DNA of 62,510 nt from Heliocybe sulcata (lineage: Eukaryota; Basidiomycota; Agaricomycetes; Gloeophyllales; Gloeophyllaceae), in assembly GCA_004369045.1 (NCBI GenBank), contig ML213513.1, forward strand, positions 394,667 through 457,176. Direction: 5' to 3'. Below are positions 24,963-38,590 of the stretch, in pieces. Position numbers and translations under genes: made by a program. A model generated the notes under the pieces. That model was given only the letters and a program-made list of their open reading frames with translations. It searched no databases and was not told the DNA's origin. Numbering within the stretch: position 1 is the stretch's first letter; each line of letters begins with the position of its first letter.

Positions 24963-25796
24963 TTAGTCCATCCGTCCCTTCAGCGTACGAGTCACGACCT
25001 TGTCCGGCGTACTGTGGTGAGTAGTGAATCAGTATTTTTTACTCGTCTCGAACGGGAACTGCTCACACTATGTGAATAATCGCCCCCCAGCCGGAGTAGG
25101 CATCCCGATCCACACCATTCATCAACGTTTGTGAAATGGTCTCAAACAAATCCTCCGGCTCCAAGTCTGGCTCCCATAGTCCCTCTGCCACACCAAACAG
25201 CTTCTCGCTAGCTGTACCCGCTACCACAAAGTCTTTTGCGAAGTTCAAGCAGCCAATCAGGTCCGCGGCTGCGATATATGGCTTATACTCGCCCCCTTGA
25301 GTTTTCCACAGGCCACCGATGACTGGCTCTATGAAGTATGGACCAAAACGACGCTCGTATAGCGTCGATGACACCAGGTGGGCGAATGCCTCGGGTTCGA
25401 TATCTCGCTCTTCCTTGATTTGGTACATGTTCACTCTGAAGCGGAACTGTTCTCGTCTATGCGAAGTCGGTCAGCCAATACAGAAGAACAAGGGTTCAGG
25501 ATGCTAGAGCTCACAATGTTGCAACGTCTGTTGCTAAACCTGACATGCCGAGGTAGATTCGGTCCGTGACTGGAAACACCTACGCCAGTCAACAATACAG
25601 GACAACCACGCGCCAGTTCTAGTCACCTTTTCAAAGTTCGTCGCGACTGTCAATGCTTGGTTCCCCAATCGCAAATCTGACCCAATGGCGACACATCCTT
25701 TGCCGACCATGGCGATCACGGAGCCACCGTTATATTCCATTATCGACTGAACAATCCGTCAGTTCCATCTCTTCGCAGTTCCAGAGAGCATACCAT
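24963..25796 (-). CDS. PUP3: 20S proteasome subunit beta type-3
   Basis: A structural beta-ring subunit of the 20S core particle. It lacks its own proteolytic threonine, as normal for this subunit. Spliced, the protein is about 205 residues. It starts MSIMEYNGGSVIAMVG, continues CVAIGSDLRLGNQALTVATN, VFPVTDRIYLGMSGLATDV, MYQIKEERDIEPEAFAHLVS, DLIGCLNFAKDFVVAGTASE, and ends TPDKVVTRTLKGRMD. The match to fungal Pup3 is strong end to end. The coding part of exon 1 is only the ATG (25794-25796), followed by a GTATGC donor, and the next exon begins at 25746. The last intron splits a valine codon just before the final 16 residues. Confidence 0.95.
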
Positions 25797-26652
25797 GTTG
25801 GCGGGAGGTCTTGAAGGGTTATAACAAGGTGGTAAATGTTGGATGAGTGCGCCCAGTATACGCGTCCTGGTGATATAACGGGACTCGAGGTGACGCGTCG
25901 GTCACTCTGTCACAAGAGTCACGGAATCGCGTTACATAAGCTTAGATCACCTGCTTTCGGACGACCGTTCAACGCGAGTTGGATTCCTTCCTCTCCCTCT
26001 CCAGATCCCGAACTAGTGAATAGCAGCACGCGTTACGACGAGCGAGTCCGACGCTTGTCTTCTGTAAGGTAAGCGGTGATCACAAACTTGCAAGAGCGCT
26101 GCCTTACTAAATCCTTAATGTCGAGCAGGCGACCTTGAGGCGAGGATTCATTCTGCACTATGAGGAATGCCATCTGGTCTGGCACTGAATCAGATCAACA
26201 CTCCTCCGTCTGGTGTCGTCCTGCGGTCACAAAGCTTGTAACAATGCATTCAAATTGTCACTGCATATAATGCCTTCAGGCCGACCGGGATGCGCAAATC
26301 AAAGTATAATTATCACTGAGTCTGCTCATCAATCCGGAGAACGGACAGACACTCGCTTATATGAGGTTCAAGTTGAATTCAAATCTTTTCTGCTTCTTTC
26401 ATCAGGCCATTCCCGAGGAATCCCAATCCATCCCGAGTCCGACATCAACATGGTTCTCGCAGCTGTCCACTTCCACTGGACATCGGAGTGCCACGATATT
26501 TATTCGCGAGATACGTTCAGACCTATATCTTTCAAGTCGGTATGTTCCTGATCGAGATTGAGCTTTAACGAGAGCAAAGCCCTCCCAGGAAACGGGAATG
26601 ATCAGAACCCGAACACAAGAGCAAGACTATCGATACACGGTTGACAATACGC
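25797..26652. other. Intergenic stretch between proteasome gene and 5-oxoprolinase fragment
   Basis: Contains the proteasome gene promoter. Short plus-strand frames (26213-26561) are not recognised as genes. Confidence 0.4.
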
Positions 26653-28988
26653 TTAGGGTCCAAACGCAGCTTGCGCGGCAGCTCTCTCAGCTAGACTTCC
26701 TCTCGGCTCCCAAGCTCTGACATGGTGATTCTCCTTCTCCTGCTCTTCGCCTACACCCCACGCTCCTCCGCCAGGGGTCTCGATGACAAGACGATCTCCC
26801 TTGCCCATCCACACAGTAGCTTTACCACCGATGTTGATGTGCCGCTGCACAGAGTCCCCGTCTTCCTTGCGAGGTTGTTTGACCCAGGTGTTACGGCCCA
26901 GTCCGCCAGGGCCGCCTCCCTCCATACCATACGGCTGCCGTGTCCTCCGCTACATCAAATCAGGAGTCAGCTTTCCATACTGAGTGCACTTGGCTCGCAG
27001 GCTATGGCTGACCTCAGACAGGATAGACACCTGCATTCCCTCCATCATCTCAATCTCCCTAACCACACCCTCGCCACCGCTCCACTTCCCTACACCCGCG
27101 CTACCCTCTCTCAACCCGAACTGGTGGATGAGGACAGGATAACGCCGCTCCAGAATCTCCACGTCGCCGATACGGGTGTTTGTAATGTGCGTGTGCACAC
27201 CCGAAGTCCCATGCCAGCCGGGCCCTGCACCTGAGCCACCCGCGATAGTCTAGAAGCCAATCAGCCTTCGACCACGCGAACATGGAGGACAGTCGGATGT
27301 ACCTCGTAGTAGCCCCAACCAGCGACGTGACGACCTTCCTTATCCTTCCCTCCAGCGCCGAAAGTTAAGTTACTATTAGAGCGGACATGTTCAGACGAAA
27401 GTGCAGAATTATAGGAATCGACTACGTACTTGGTACAGCCTTGACTCGCAGCGCAGGCATGGAATGCATTCAGGACGACATCCACAATCCTTTGGGACGT
27501 CAAGACGTTGCCCGCGCACACTGCTGCCGTCCGCGAAGGCGATAACAGAGACCTCTCGGGAATCTTGACTGGGAAGCCGGTCGAGCCCGTCAACCATTCA
27601 CCGCATTTGAAAACGATAGGCATGCTTACTGGTCAAAGGAACCAAGCACCCAGCATTCAACGGGATATCTGAATCCAACATCGCACGCATACAGTATATT
27701 ACCGCCGAATGTACCACCGAGATGGGCGCGTTGAGGTTTCCACGTACTTCGCAGCCTGTCCCGGAGAAGTCGAGGTGGGCCGAACCAGTCTTCTCGTCGA
27801 TGTTTACTTCAAGGTGGATCTAGCATACGGAAAGCTTAGTTGACAATCTGGTAAGGAGAAGGGTGAGATATAAACGTACAGGGGAGCCGTCATCGAGATA
27901 ATCAGTTGCAGTGAGGATATTAGTACCCGCACGCTTGACAACGTCTTGTAGGAGACGTCGAACAGAGTTTTCTGCGTTGGTGCGGATGTGGTACATGTAT
28001 TCCTGGACCGTCTCCAGGCCGTACTCGTCCACGACTAACAAAAAGGCCGATAAGATAAGTTGCGAATTAAGATCGGGGCCAAGACTCACTTGCGCGGATA
28101 AGCTGCACGCCCTTGTGGTTCGCGGATATTTGCTGCAAGCGAATTTTAAGCATTATAGGCACAATGGAAGGACGGAGGGCTTACAGCCTTCAAGTCGCTC
28201 TCGACGTCGTTGATGTTCCTGCAGCCCGAGCTTCCGGGATACTGTGCCGGCTTCTCACACATGTAGTCCAGCAATCCCTCGCGGTCGAACACGCCGTTGT
28301 TCACGATCTTGAACGAGACTATCTCCGCGCCTTCCTCAAAGAGGTTGACAGATGTGGGAGGCATGGATCCGGGAAGGATGCCGCCAATATCGGCATGGTG
28401 TCCGCGTGAGGCGGTGAAGAAGATGATCTCCTTGGAGGTAGGGTGGAAGACAGGAGTGATGATAGTAATGTCGGGTAGATGACTAAGTAGAGTGGGTCGG
28501 CTGGCAGGGCGAGAGTATAACCAGACACTCACGATCCACCAGCATGAGGGGAGTTCGTCATAAGCACATCCCCTTCCTTCAGCTCCTTTCCATACAGATT
28601 CATCTGGTACTTGACCGCGCTAAGTCCTGTATCAGCCCGACCGTTCGCGTAGATAAGACACCATCACTGCTCACAAACTCATCGACCCGAGATGGATAGG
28701 GATGAACGGCGCATTCGCGACCAGGTCTCCGTCCGGTGCGAACAGTGCACAAGAGAAATCCAACCGCTCTTTGATATTTGTGCTGATCGCTGTCTGCTGC
28801 AGCGAGCGACCCATAGCCTCCGCAACGCTCATGAAGCGGTTTGCAAATAGTGTCAGGAGGATGGGATCTGGCCCCTTTGCCTTCGAGTGTGCTTCAGCCA
28901 TCGTGTGCAGTAGGAAAGCAGAGTATCGCTCCGGATAGTCGTGCGAGGAGTTTATAGCAAAAGGAGACCTTCCGGTGGAATTCCGCAA
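26653..28988 (-). pseudogene. 5-oxoprolinase, C-terminal (hydantoinase B) half only
   Basis: Full 5-oxoprolinase opens 5-oxo-L-proline to glutamate with ATP in glutathione turnover and in fungi is one chain of about 1300 residues with HyuA then HyuB domains. Only the HyuB half is here. Recognisable blocks, in order, are [104 protein letters not shown], then [35 protein letters not shown] and RRTRQPYGMEGGGPGG. Introns still splice in frame, so the half is not obviously decayed. Upstream of 28988 there is no HyuA sequence, only unrelated DNA. An ATG at 28901 ([13 protein letters not shown]) could start a stand-alone HyuB-like protein. I infer a truncation by rearrangement. Confidence 0.85.
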
Positions 28989-29155
28989 GTCGGAAATATA
29001 TCGTTCAAGACATATGCCGTGTAAACAAGACCCGCCAGTCGCTCAGTGCCGTCTGTTTTCCGTGGTATCCGATGTTTGTGTCCCAGCGTCCAGAGGGAGT
29101 CGGATACGGGTGGGCATGGATTTCCTGCTCGCGCTGAGCTCGGCGCGTGACTGAG

Positions 29156-29197
29156 ATCCGAGATTCCGTCACGTGGATCCGAGATTCCGTCACGTGC
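29156..29197. repeat. Perfect tandem doublet of 21 bp
   Basis: Two adjacent identical copies of a 21-base unit that starts GATCCGAGATTCC and ends GTCACGTG, so each copy carries a CACGTG core. Confidence 0.95.
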
Positions 29198-29561
29198 AAA
29201 TCCTGCCACAAACAGCGTGTGCCACACATGCGCGATGGTAATTGTATGGAAGGCATAATAGCAGGAGATGCCAAGGCGTCACTCTGTATGAATTCACTAT
29301 CAAATGGGGGCGCGGACGCCAGGTGCTCTCCGAATATACACCGAGGTGATTGGACAACAAGGTCCATGCTGATGTTGATCTGCTGGATTCGCGCCTCAGA
29401 GGAGCTTCCAGTAATTAGACACTATCGTGGTGAGCTATAGTGCCCAAATTGACAGCACAAGAAAACATGTTCTTTTTATTTACGATTCATCCGTCGCCGT
29501 GCCATACGGGTGCTTGTAAATTTCTTTAGTAAGCTGGCTAACTGAAACTTGTCCATTTGGC

Positions 29562-29599
29562 TCATTGAAGTTACCGATCATCATTGAAGTTACCGATCA
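29562..29599. repeat. Perfect tandem doublet of 19 bp
   Basis: Two adjacent identical copies of TCATTGAAGTTACCGATCA. Confidence 0.95.
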
Positions 29600-29677
29600 T
29601 CAATTGAATAATGAAAGTGGTCCTTTAGAGTTGCACTGACCAAATTGCTAGCCTCATCCCTATACTCCAGCACTACC

Positions 29678-29986
29678 ATGGCCGACGCCTTCGCGGCGAG
29701 AATCTTCCAACCAATCCAAGTCGGAAAGGGCAAGCTGCAGGTAATTGCAGGTAATATGGACAGAGCGCCAGAATTTCCGGTACCCTGCTTGTGACTGAAG
29801 CCAATTTCATTGCGGAGAAAGCTGGAGGATTGGATTACGTCTCTGGGATCTGGAATAGTGAACAACTCAGTGCACGGAAGAAGGTGAGCATGGTGCTGTG
29901 CTTGATTAACAATAGTTCAGATAACGGATGCCGTGCATGCTCATGCAAATGCCCCAACAATATGGGACGCCCGCAGTGCTCCGTGA
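29678..29986 (+). pseudogene. Old Yellow Enzyme (NADPH-dependent flavin oxidoreductase) fragment
   Basis: OYE family enzymes bind FMN and reduce activated double bonds. The frame starts MADAFAARIFQPIQVGKGKL, the usual start of these proteins, but the next conserved stretch (the PLTR block) is missing. The following GTLLVTEANFIAEKAGG and GIWNSEQL are good family matches, as is ITDAVHA after a likely intron. The sequence then leaves the family and reaches a stop at 29984. About 35 residues are lost inside and roughly 300 are lost at the end, so this is a relic. It faces the truncated 5-oxoprolinase across about 700 bases. Confidence 0.75.
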
Positions 29987-30869
29987 AAGGCGCTGTAGCC
30001 GCATTTGCCCGGCGCCGATGATCGTGGTACTTCCAGCTCGAGAACAGTACACATAGAGAGAGAGAATAATTCCACAGATCCATCACAGGTCGAAGGCCTA
30101 CTGCTCAAAGGGAATCTTTGAGAACGTTTCAATGCAGATGGATGTTGCACGCCCGTCTGTAGGAAGTACTCAATGCATGACCGGCCGGAGGTCTGGATCA
30201 CCCATGCTACGGAGAGTACTATTCGGGCTCCAAGGTGAGGGATGGGGCTCACCCGAGGAACGATGTGTCCGCTAGCAGCGGGTATCGCGGCGTCCAGTCG
30301 TTCAGGGTCGATAGGGTAATAATGCAGTGGCTCATATCAAAGTATCACGTACCGTGGCCCAGGGTGGACGCAGGTATAACGGAACAGCGGTCCCACATTG
30401 AGCCAGCAGGGACAGCATTTTATCGACTACCAGGCCTAAGACAGCTGAGTTGCATGGCATGACCGGGAAGGACCTGGTCATTAATTCCGCATGCAACAGT
30501 ATGCCTGGAAAATTCGAGCGAAGTAGTAGCGAGAGTACTCAGGTCTTGGTAAGTGGCACTGCGCCCATCATGGCTATCAGGACTGCCTGATGCGCTGTGA
30601 GTAGCAACGAGACTCAGATAATTCAAGGAGCTTGCGGAAGTCCCAAGCTGTAACCAACCTTTTACTGGTGAGCGCGCTCGGCTTGGCCTGTTTCGACTCA
30701 AGTTTAGCTTACACCTCCGATTTTGCCGACCAATCCGGGTTGAACGTTGATTGTCTAAACGTTGTAACACCGAATGCGCAGATTTCTTCTGCGCTGTATC
30801 TCGACATATGGGAACCATGGACGCGGATTGGATGGCACCTCCGCAAGACATTATAAAGCACGACAACGC
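29987..30869. other. Intergenic stretch, nothing recognised
   Basis: Sequence between the OYE relic and the first GMC gene. Short frames on both strands match nothing I recognise. Confidence 0.4.
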
Positions 30870-33519
30870 TCAATCTTTGATGAGGTCGGCAGCCTGAGAT
30901 TGTCTGTCAGGCACCACCCAATAGGAGGGCTACAAGACTTGCCTTCTCAGCCAAACCGTACAGGCTGGACTGCAAGTGGGCAGATAGTTCCTGTACCCGT
31001 CTGTTAGCTTGTATCTTTGGTGACAGCCACGTGGATACGTACCACCGGTAACACGGATGCATCAATCTATGGCTCGCGATGAGTGCACCATCTGGACGAG
31101 ATGGCTATGCATACTTACCACCCTGGCGTTCGCTGTGCCGTAGACTTTGAGATTGCTATCCACGACGCCGCCACGTGCCTTGGGGAGCATGGGTGCTGTC
31201 CCTACCGGATGGTATATAGGGCACAGAGCGCTCTTGCAATACTCCTTGATATCGTCCAGACTCTGCAGAGAAGGTTCCGGCCTTACATGCTTGACCACCC
31301 GTTCTTGCAAAGCGTCGGTCTGCGCTAACTTGCGTGTAAACAAGACAGATCGTGCAAGAATCTCCAGGTCGATAGGGTTCGAGAGATAGCCTGGGTCGAT
31401 GGCCGGGGCTGCAAGCGGATCCGCGGATTGAAGATGGACTGAGCCGTCTGAGAAAGGATGAAGGAGGACTGAGATGAACGTCATATAGCAGGCATCAGGG
31501 CCCGGAGCTAGGACTAGATCCTGACCCTCCCCTGGCACGAAGCCCGGATGCATGAATAACCTGGATCTGCACGTGAGTCTGGATGCAGCGCCTTACGGAG
31601 TATAAACGCACTCCACCTGCGCCTTGCTATTGTCGGCCAGCCAATATTTGTACAATTCGTAGTGTCTGATGAGACTCAGAGAATTGTTCTCAGCGAGCTG
31701 GGCCTCGGCCTTGCGCTCGATCGCCCGGATATCCTCCTGACTGACGAACGACGACAGGGGACGATACGAGTAGGCAGTGTGCGTCGAACTGGCAAAAGCT
31801 CCGCCTTGTGTCTTCTGACTTTTCCAAGCGTTGAGTCCCAGCTGTCGGTCATTCAGGCAACGCATCTGTAGACTCACTAGTTCTCCATCTCACGAGCTGC
31901 AAAATCCTGACCGAAAAACTTGTCCGCTGTGATGTGGTGGCTTGCGACCTGGAGCGTGGTCCGAGCGTAGCAATGGTCCTCTACATGCAGAGGTCAGTAT
32001 AGTACGTTCCGGCGAGGCCAGCCGGTACTCACGAAGGTTGTCACCGACGGGTAACTCGAGCAACTGCGGGATATTGAACTTGGATAGCACATCCTTCTTT
32101 TCAATACCTATCCCGCGTGGTAATATGAGTACGGCTGCGCGGGAACGCAGCACATTCCGGCACACGAGATAATTCAAGAACTTGGGGGTTTGTAGCGTGC
32201 CTGGCTCAACCCATGGGGCCACCAACCGGTGATGGATCAAAGCAGGTACGCACCAGCCGACACAATGACTTCGCGCTTAACAGATACTTTGTATGTCTTG
32301 CCACTACTGACGTATTAAATGCCGGTGGCCACGAGCGGTGATCGGTTCTTCTCAAAGATGAGCTTGGTGACCTGAGCTTCTGCGTCACAATCAAGTTGGG
32401 CCGCTCTGCGTTCGGTTCATAATAACCCTAAATCATTGCCATTAAATATGTAGTAAATCATACGGAGTGGACCTACGGTCGTCGAGAAACTCCTTGTGGC
32501 CGTCGTGGGGTTCACAGAGCTTGTCGTAAAGACGAATCCCGTGTTGACGCCCCCTTCCTAATCCGGCCACGCAAATCAGTCATGCTACGGTGAGATCGTA
32601 CATACAGGATCCGGGTTGACCGAGATACCGCAAGACCCGAAGGCCTTCTGGGTGGGATGGTACAGGTCCCAGACTTGAGAAGGATGCGTGCTATGGATCG
32701 GGCCTTTGGAGCCATGGTACTTGTCCTGGTACGCGACCTTGCATTCTTTAGCCAGTTTGCGGTCGGGAAAGTGGAAAGTCTCTGCCTAGGCCCCGCACCG
32801 TCAGCTTGCAATTCACAGAGCAAATATGTCGGGATCTGGCCTTCTTGAAATATTCCAGCAAGTTGTCCCAGTTCCACCCGGGATTGCACATCTGCTCAAG
32901 AGCTGGCGCGACATAAGGAGGTCAGGAGCTATTTGTAACCGACTAAGGACTCACCATCATATTCTCCCGCGGAGGCGCGGTCAGTGACAAGAAAATTAGT
33001 CTAGATAATTGTGCATCAGCGTACCTATTCATAAGACAGTCGGGAGCAGTTACCGCCGACGATCCACCGAGGACCTTGCCCCTAAGGAATGGATGAGATG
33101 TGGGATTTGGAACAGTCTGCCATGCTACGTTAAAGGCGTTTACCTCGGCTGAATAGTCACACGGTTATTGACGCCCTTCTGTGGCACTGTGTTGAAGCAC
33201 CAATCGAACTTCTGGTTCATAACGGCGGCACCAGCCATGCCTGCAGCCAATGCTCTCCATTAAAAATTGCATAAACCCCGGTCGGTAAGTAAGCGCAGCT
33301 GGAACAAGAAGCTACAGGGCTCCTGGAAAGTATGGGCCAGCTTCAATGACGCCCACTTTAACGTTGGGATCTTCTGAAACTCTGGGCGACATCAAAAGAA
33401 AGGTTAGAATATCCCGCAATTAACACAAACCCAGCAGCTACAACGAGACCACAGAGATCACCACCGACAATGACATAGTCGAACGTGGTCGAAGAGAAGT
33501 CCTGGGCATCGAGAATCAT
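30870..33519 (-). CDS. GMC oxidoreductase 1 (aryl-alcohol/glucose oxidase-like)
   Basis: FAD-dependent alcohol or aldehyde oxidase family. The protein starts MILDAQDFSSTTFDYVIVGG. It continues through SEDPNVKVGVIEAGPYFPGA, MNQKFDWCFNTVPQ, RGKVLGGSSATNFLV, GKTYKVSVKREVIVSAGAF, FISVLLHPFSDGSVHLQ and AAPAIDPGYLSNPIDLEIL. Both catalytic histidines are present, in YHPVGTAPMLP and LSAHLQSSLYGLAEK. The FAD-binding loop is unusual: it reads VGGDLCGLVVA where the family has VGGGTAGL, so the second glycine of GxGxxG is Asp. The last intron seems to use a GC donor (AAG|GCAAGT) before AADLIKD. No signal peptide is evident, so it may be intracellular. One internal junction near 33300 needed a less usual acceptor, so that exon edge is uncertain. 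Confidence 0.82.
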
Positions 33520-35357
33520 GCTGGAGGTTTGTACAGCACACTAATGGGCTCTGCGGTCCTATGCAGGTCCCAACGTCGCCTTAAGAGCATGTAAGCCATC
33601 ATGATAGAGAAGAACTGTATTGGAAAGGGTCCATCTGAGGGGATACCGATCAGGGTACTGCCGCCGCTGTCCACACGTGCAAGCTCGCAATCCGGAGGTC
33701 CTACGCGCGCGTGTTGCCCAGGCGTCGCGTTAAAGTTTGAAAGTCCGCTCATGCCACTTCAGCCACACGGAGCGTTTCCACCCACTTTTCCACTGTCTTC
33801 ACCATAATCAATATGGTTCGTTCCTCGTCTCTGCTAACTGACACCGAGCACGAGAACTCAAGCAGTCCGACGCGCGCCCTTGCATTGGAGAAAGATAAAT
33901 ATAGTATTTGACCTTGAAGGATGTTTGCCGAAGATGGCATCGATTGACACAAGCCATCTGAGAAAGCACCACGCACATCACGGTGTAGTAGCTCCCGACT
34001 TTGACGGAAGCTTATGCGCATCTCCTTGAAGCTTATACTTGAAGCTTATGCGTGAGCAAAGCGTCGATGAGAGTAACGGCATTCCAGTTTGAGTGGCCTA
34101 AGTGGCCAGTTCCTCCGGTTAGGCTGCCTGTAGCCACTAGTCAATCTTTCATCTTCAATGCATGAGAAAGCCGCTATGTCCGAGAATCCAGGCCGCTGAC
34201 CGAGCTGAGCCCGTCTCTGGTGGCCCACGCTTTCAAGGATGTTCATGTGCGCGTACCTAGCAGGGAACAGGCTATCGCCGAGGCAGTGATTTTAGGAACA
34301 GCGTAGTACGCCACCACTATCCCCTGGTTGTCCAAATATTGGAGCTAGTTCCTGGCGTGCTAACGCGCCCAATGTTCCCGCATATGAAGTTGGTCTTCGA
34401 GGACATCCCGGATGCTCAAGCTCAATGCCATGCTACGCATTGACAGCCCAGCTGCAGCCTTCAAAAATGTCGTAACAAATAGCAAGGTGCGATTATGATG
34501 CTGTGACTACCCAATCAACAGTACGGTCGAGCGGTACCGGCTACAGTGGTTTGAACCGCAGATACTTCTTCATTGGGCCTAGGCGTACTTAGTTGTCTCC
34601 GCGGTTGTCATCCGATGAACCAAAGGCTTGTATCTTGCATCAATACCTGCGAGCTGTCTCTCGGATTTCTGATTTACGTCCTCTTTGAGTAATGTGCCTC
34701 GTTGCTCATGATGCCATCTGGCCAGAGAATCCAGAATAGCGGGTCGCCATGCGTGCGAGCACCGACTACAACTCTCAAGGTTCAGAATAGATGGTATCAT
34801 ATATGAAAGCGAGCTTGAGGGACGGCCTTGTGCCATTCGACGACGCTTGCAGTAGAGAGCATCTGGTGGAAGTAGTACCAAACCGAGACGCCTTGTACGT
34901 AGTAGAGCGTAGTAGAGTTTGCATGGCGCGGGATCACAGTAAAGTCCGTGGGAAATATTGATAGTTCTCAGAGACGAGCCGAGTCCCTTGAAGCTACTAT
35001 GGCACAAACACAACGGTACCTAGTGCTGAACTTGATGGTTTTCCACTCGTAGGCTGCAGGGACTTTGCCCTTCTAAGGCGCGGTACACTAGGTCCTGCTC
35101 GGGAGCAGATCGGAATGGGGAAAGTTCGTGCCAGAAATGAATACCGCACCTGAAATACGACCCGGGCATCCCGAAGCCGATCAGCGACGAGAAACTTCGC
35201 AGCTGGCGACCGTACGACGTGACACTGATAGCAGTGGCGTGGTAGATGCCCTAGTGCGTGTAGACCCTTGCAGGCCGTTTAAAGATACCAGCGGGGGTTC
35301 GCCGAACGGTCGCAGTTTCCGTTACACTCCCTCCGCGACAGTCCCGCTCCTCGTACA
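33520..35357. other. Divergent promoter region between GMC 1 and GMC 2
   Basis: No gene recognised in 1.8 kb. It must hold the start regions of both flanking GMC genes. Frames at 34046-35013 match nothing I know. A small GAAGCTTATGC motif recurs three times at about 34008-34050. Confidence 0.4.
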
Positions 35358-38327
<2,970 letters not shown>

Positions 38328-38590
38328 TACTGTAGAAGTCTCAAGGCCTACGCGCACGCTTACTGGAGTACTTACTAGTCTTGTTTGCCGTTTACAATGA
38401 TTGCTTATGTGTGAAGCTTATTGATATTCCAGCGCGAACGGCTATGGTAGGACGACGTCAACGTAGAAGGGTCTGGAAGGTAGCGCATTCACGTATGTGC
38501 GATATAGTCCAAGCTGGTCCTCGTACTGTTCAACATGCGCTACGTATCTATGTGGATTCGTAGGTACTTATGCCTTGTATACGAAGTGCA
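38328..38590. other. Short convergent 3' region between GMC 2 and MFS transporter
   Basis: Only 263 bases separate the two stop codons; nothing recognised. Confidence 0.4.

Larger units (their letters stand above)
28989..29677. other. Junction stretch with two perfect tandem duplications
   Basis: No gene recognised between the two truncated genes. It holds a perfect 21-bp doublet at 29156-29197 and a perfect 19-bp doublet at 29562-29599. Confidence 0.5.

Noticed and set aside
26653-28901. Intact stand-alone hydantoinase B gene
   Set aside because: Possible because the half is in frame, but fungal 5-oxoprolinases are single chains with HyuA and the break ends in unrelated DNA, so truncation is the simpler reading.
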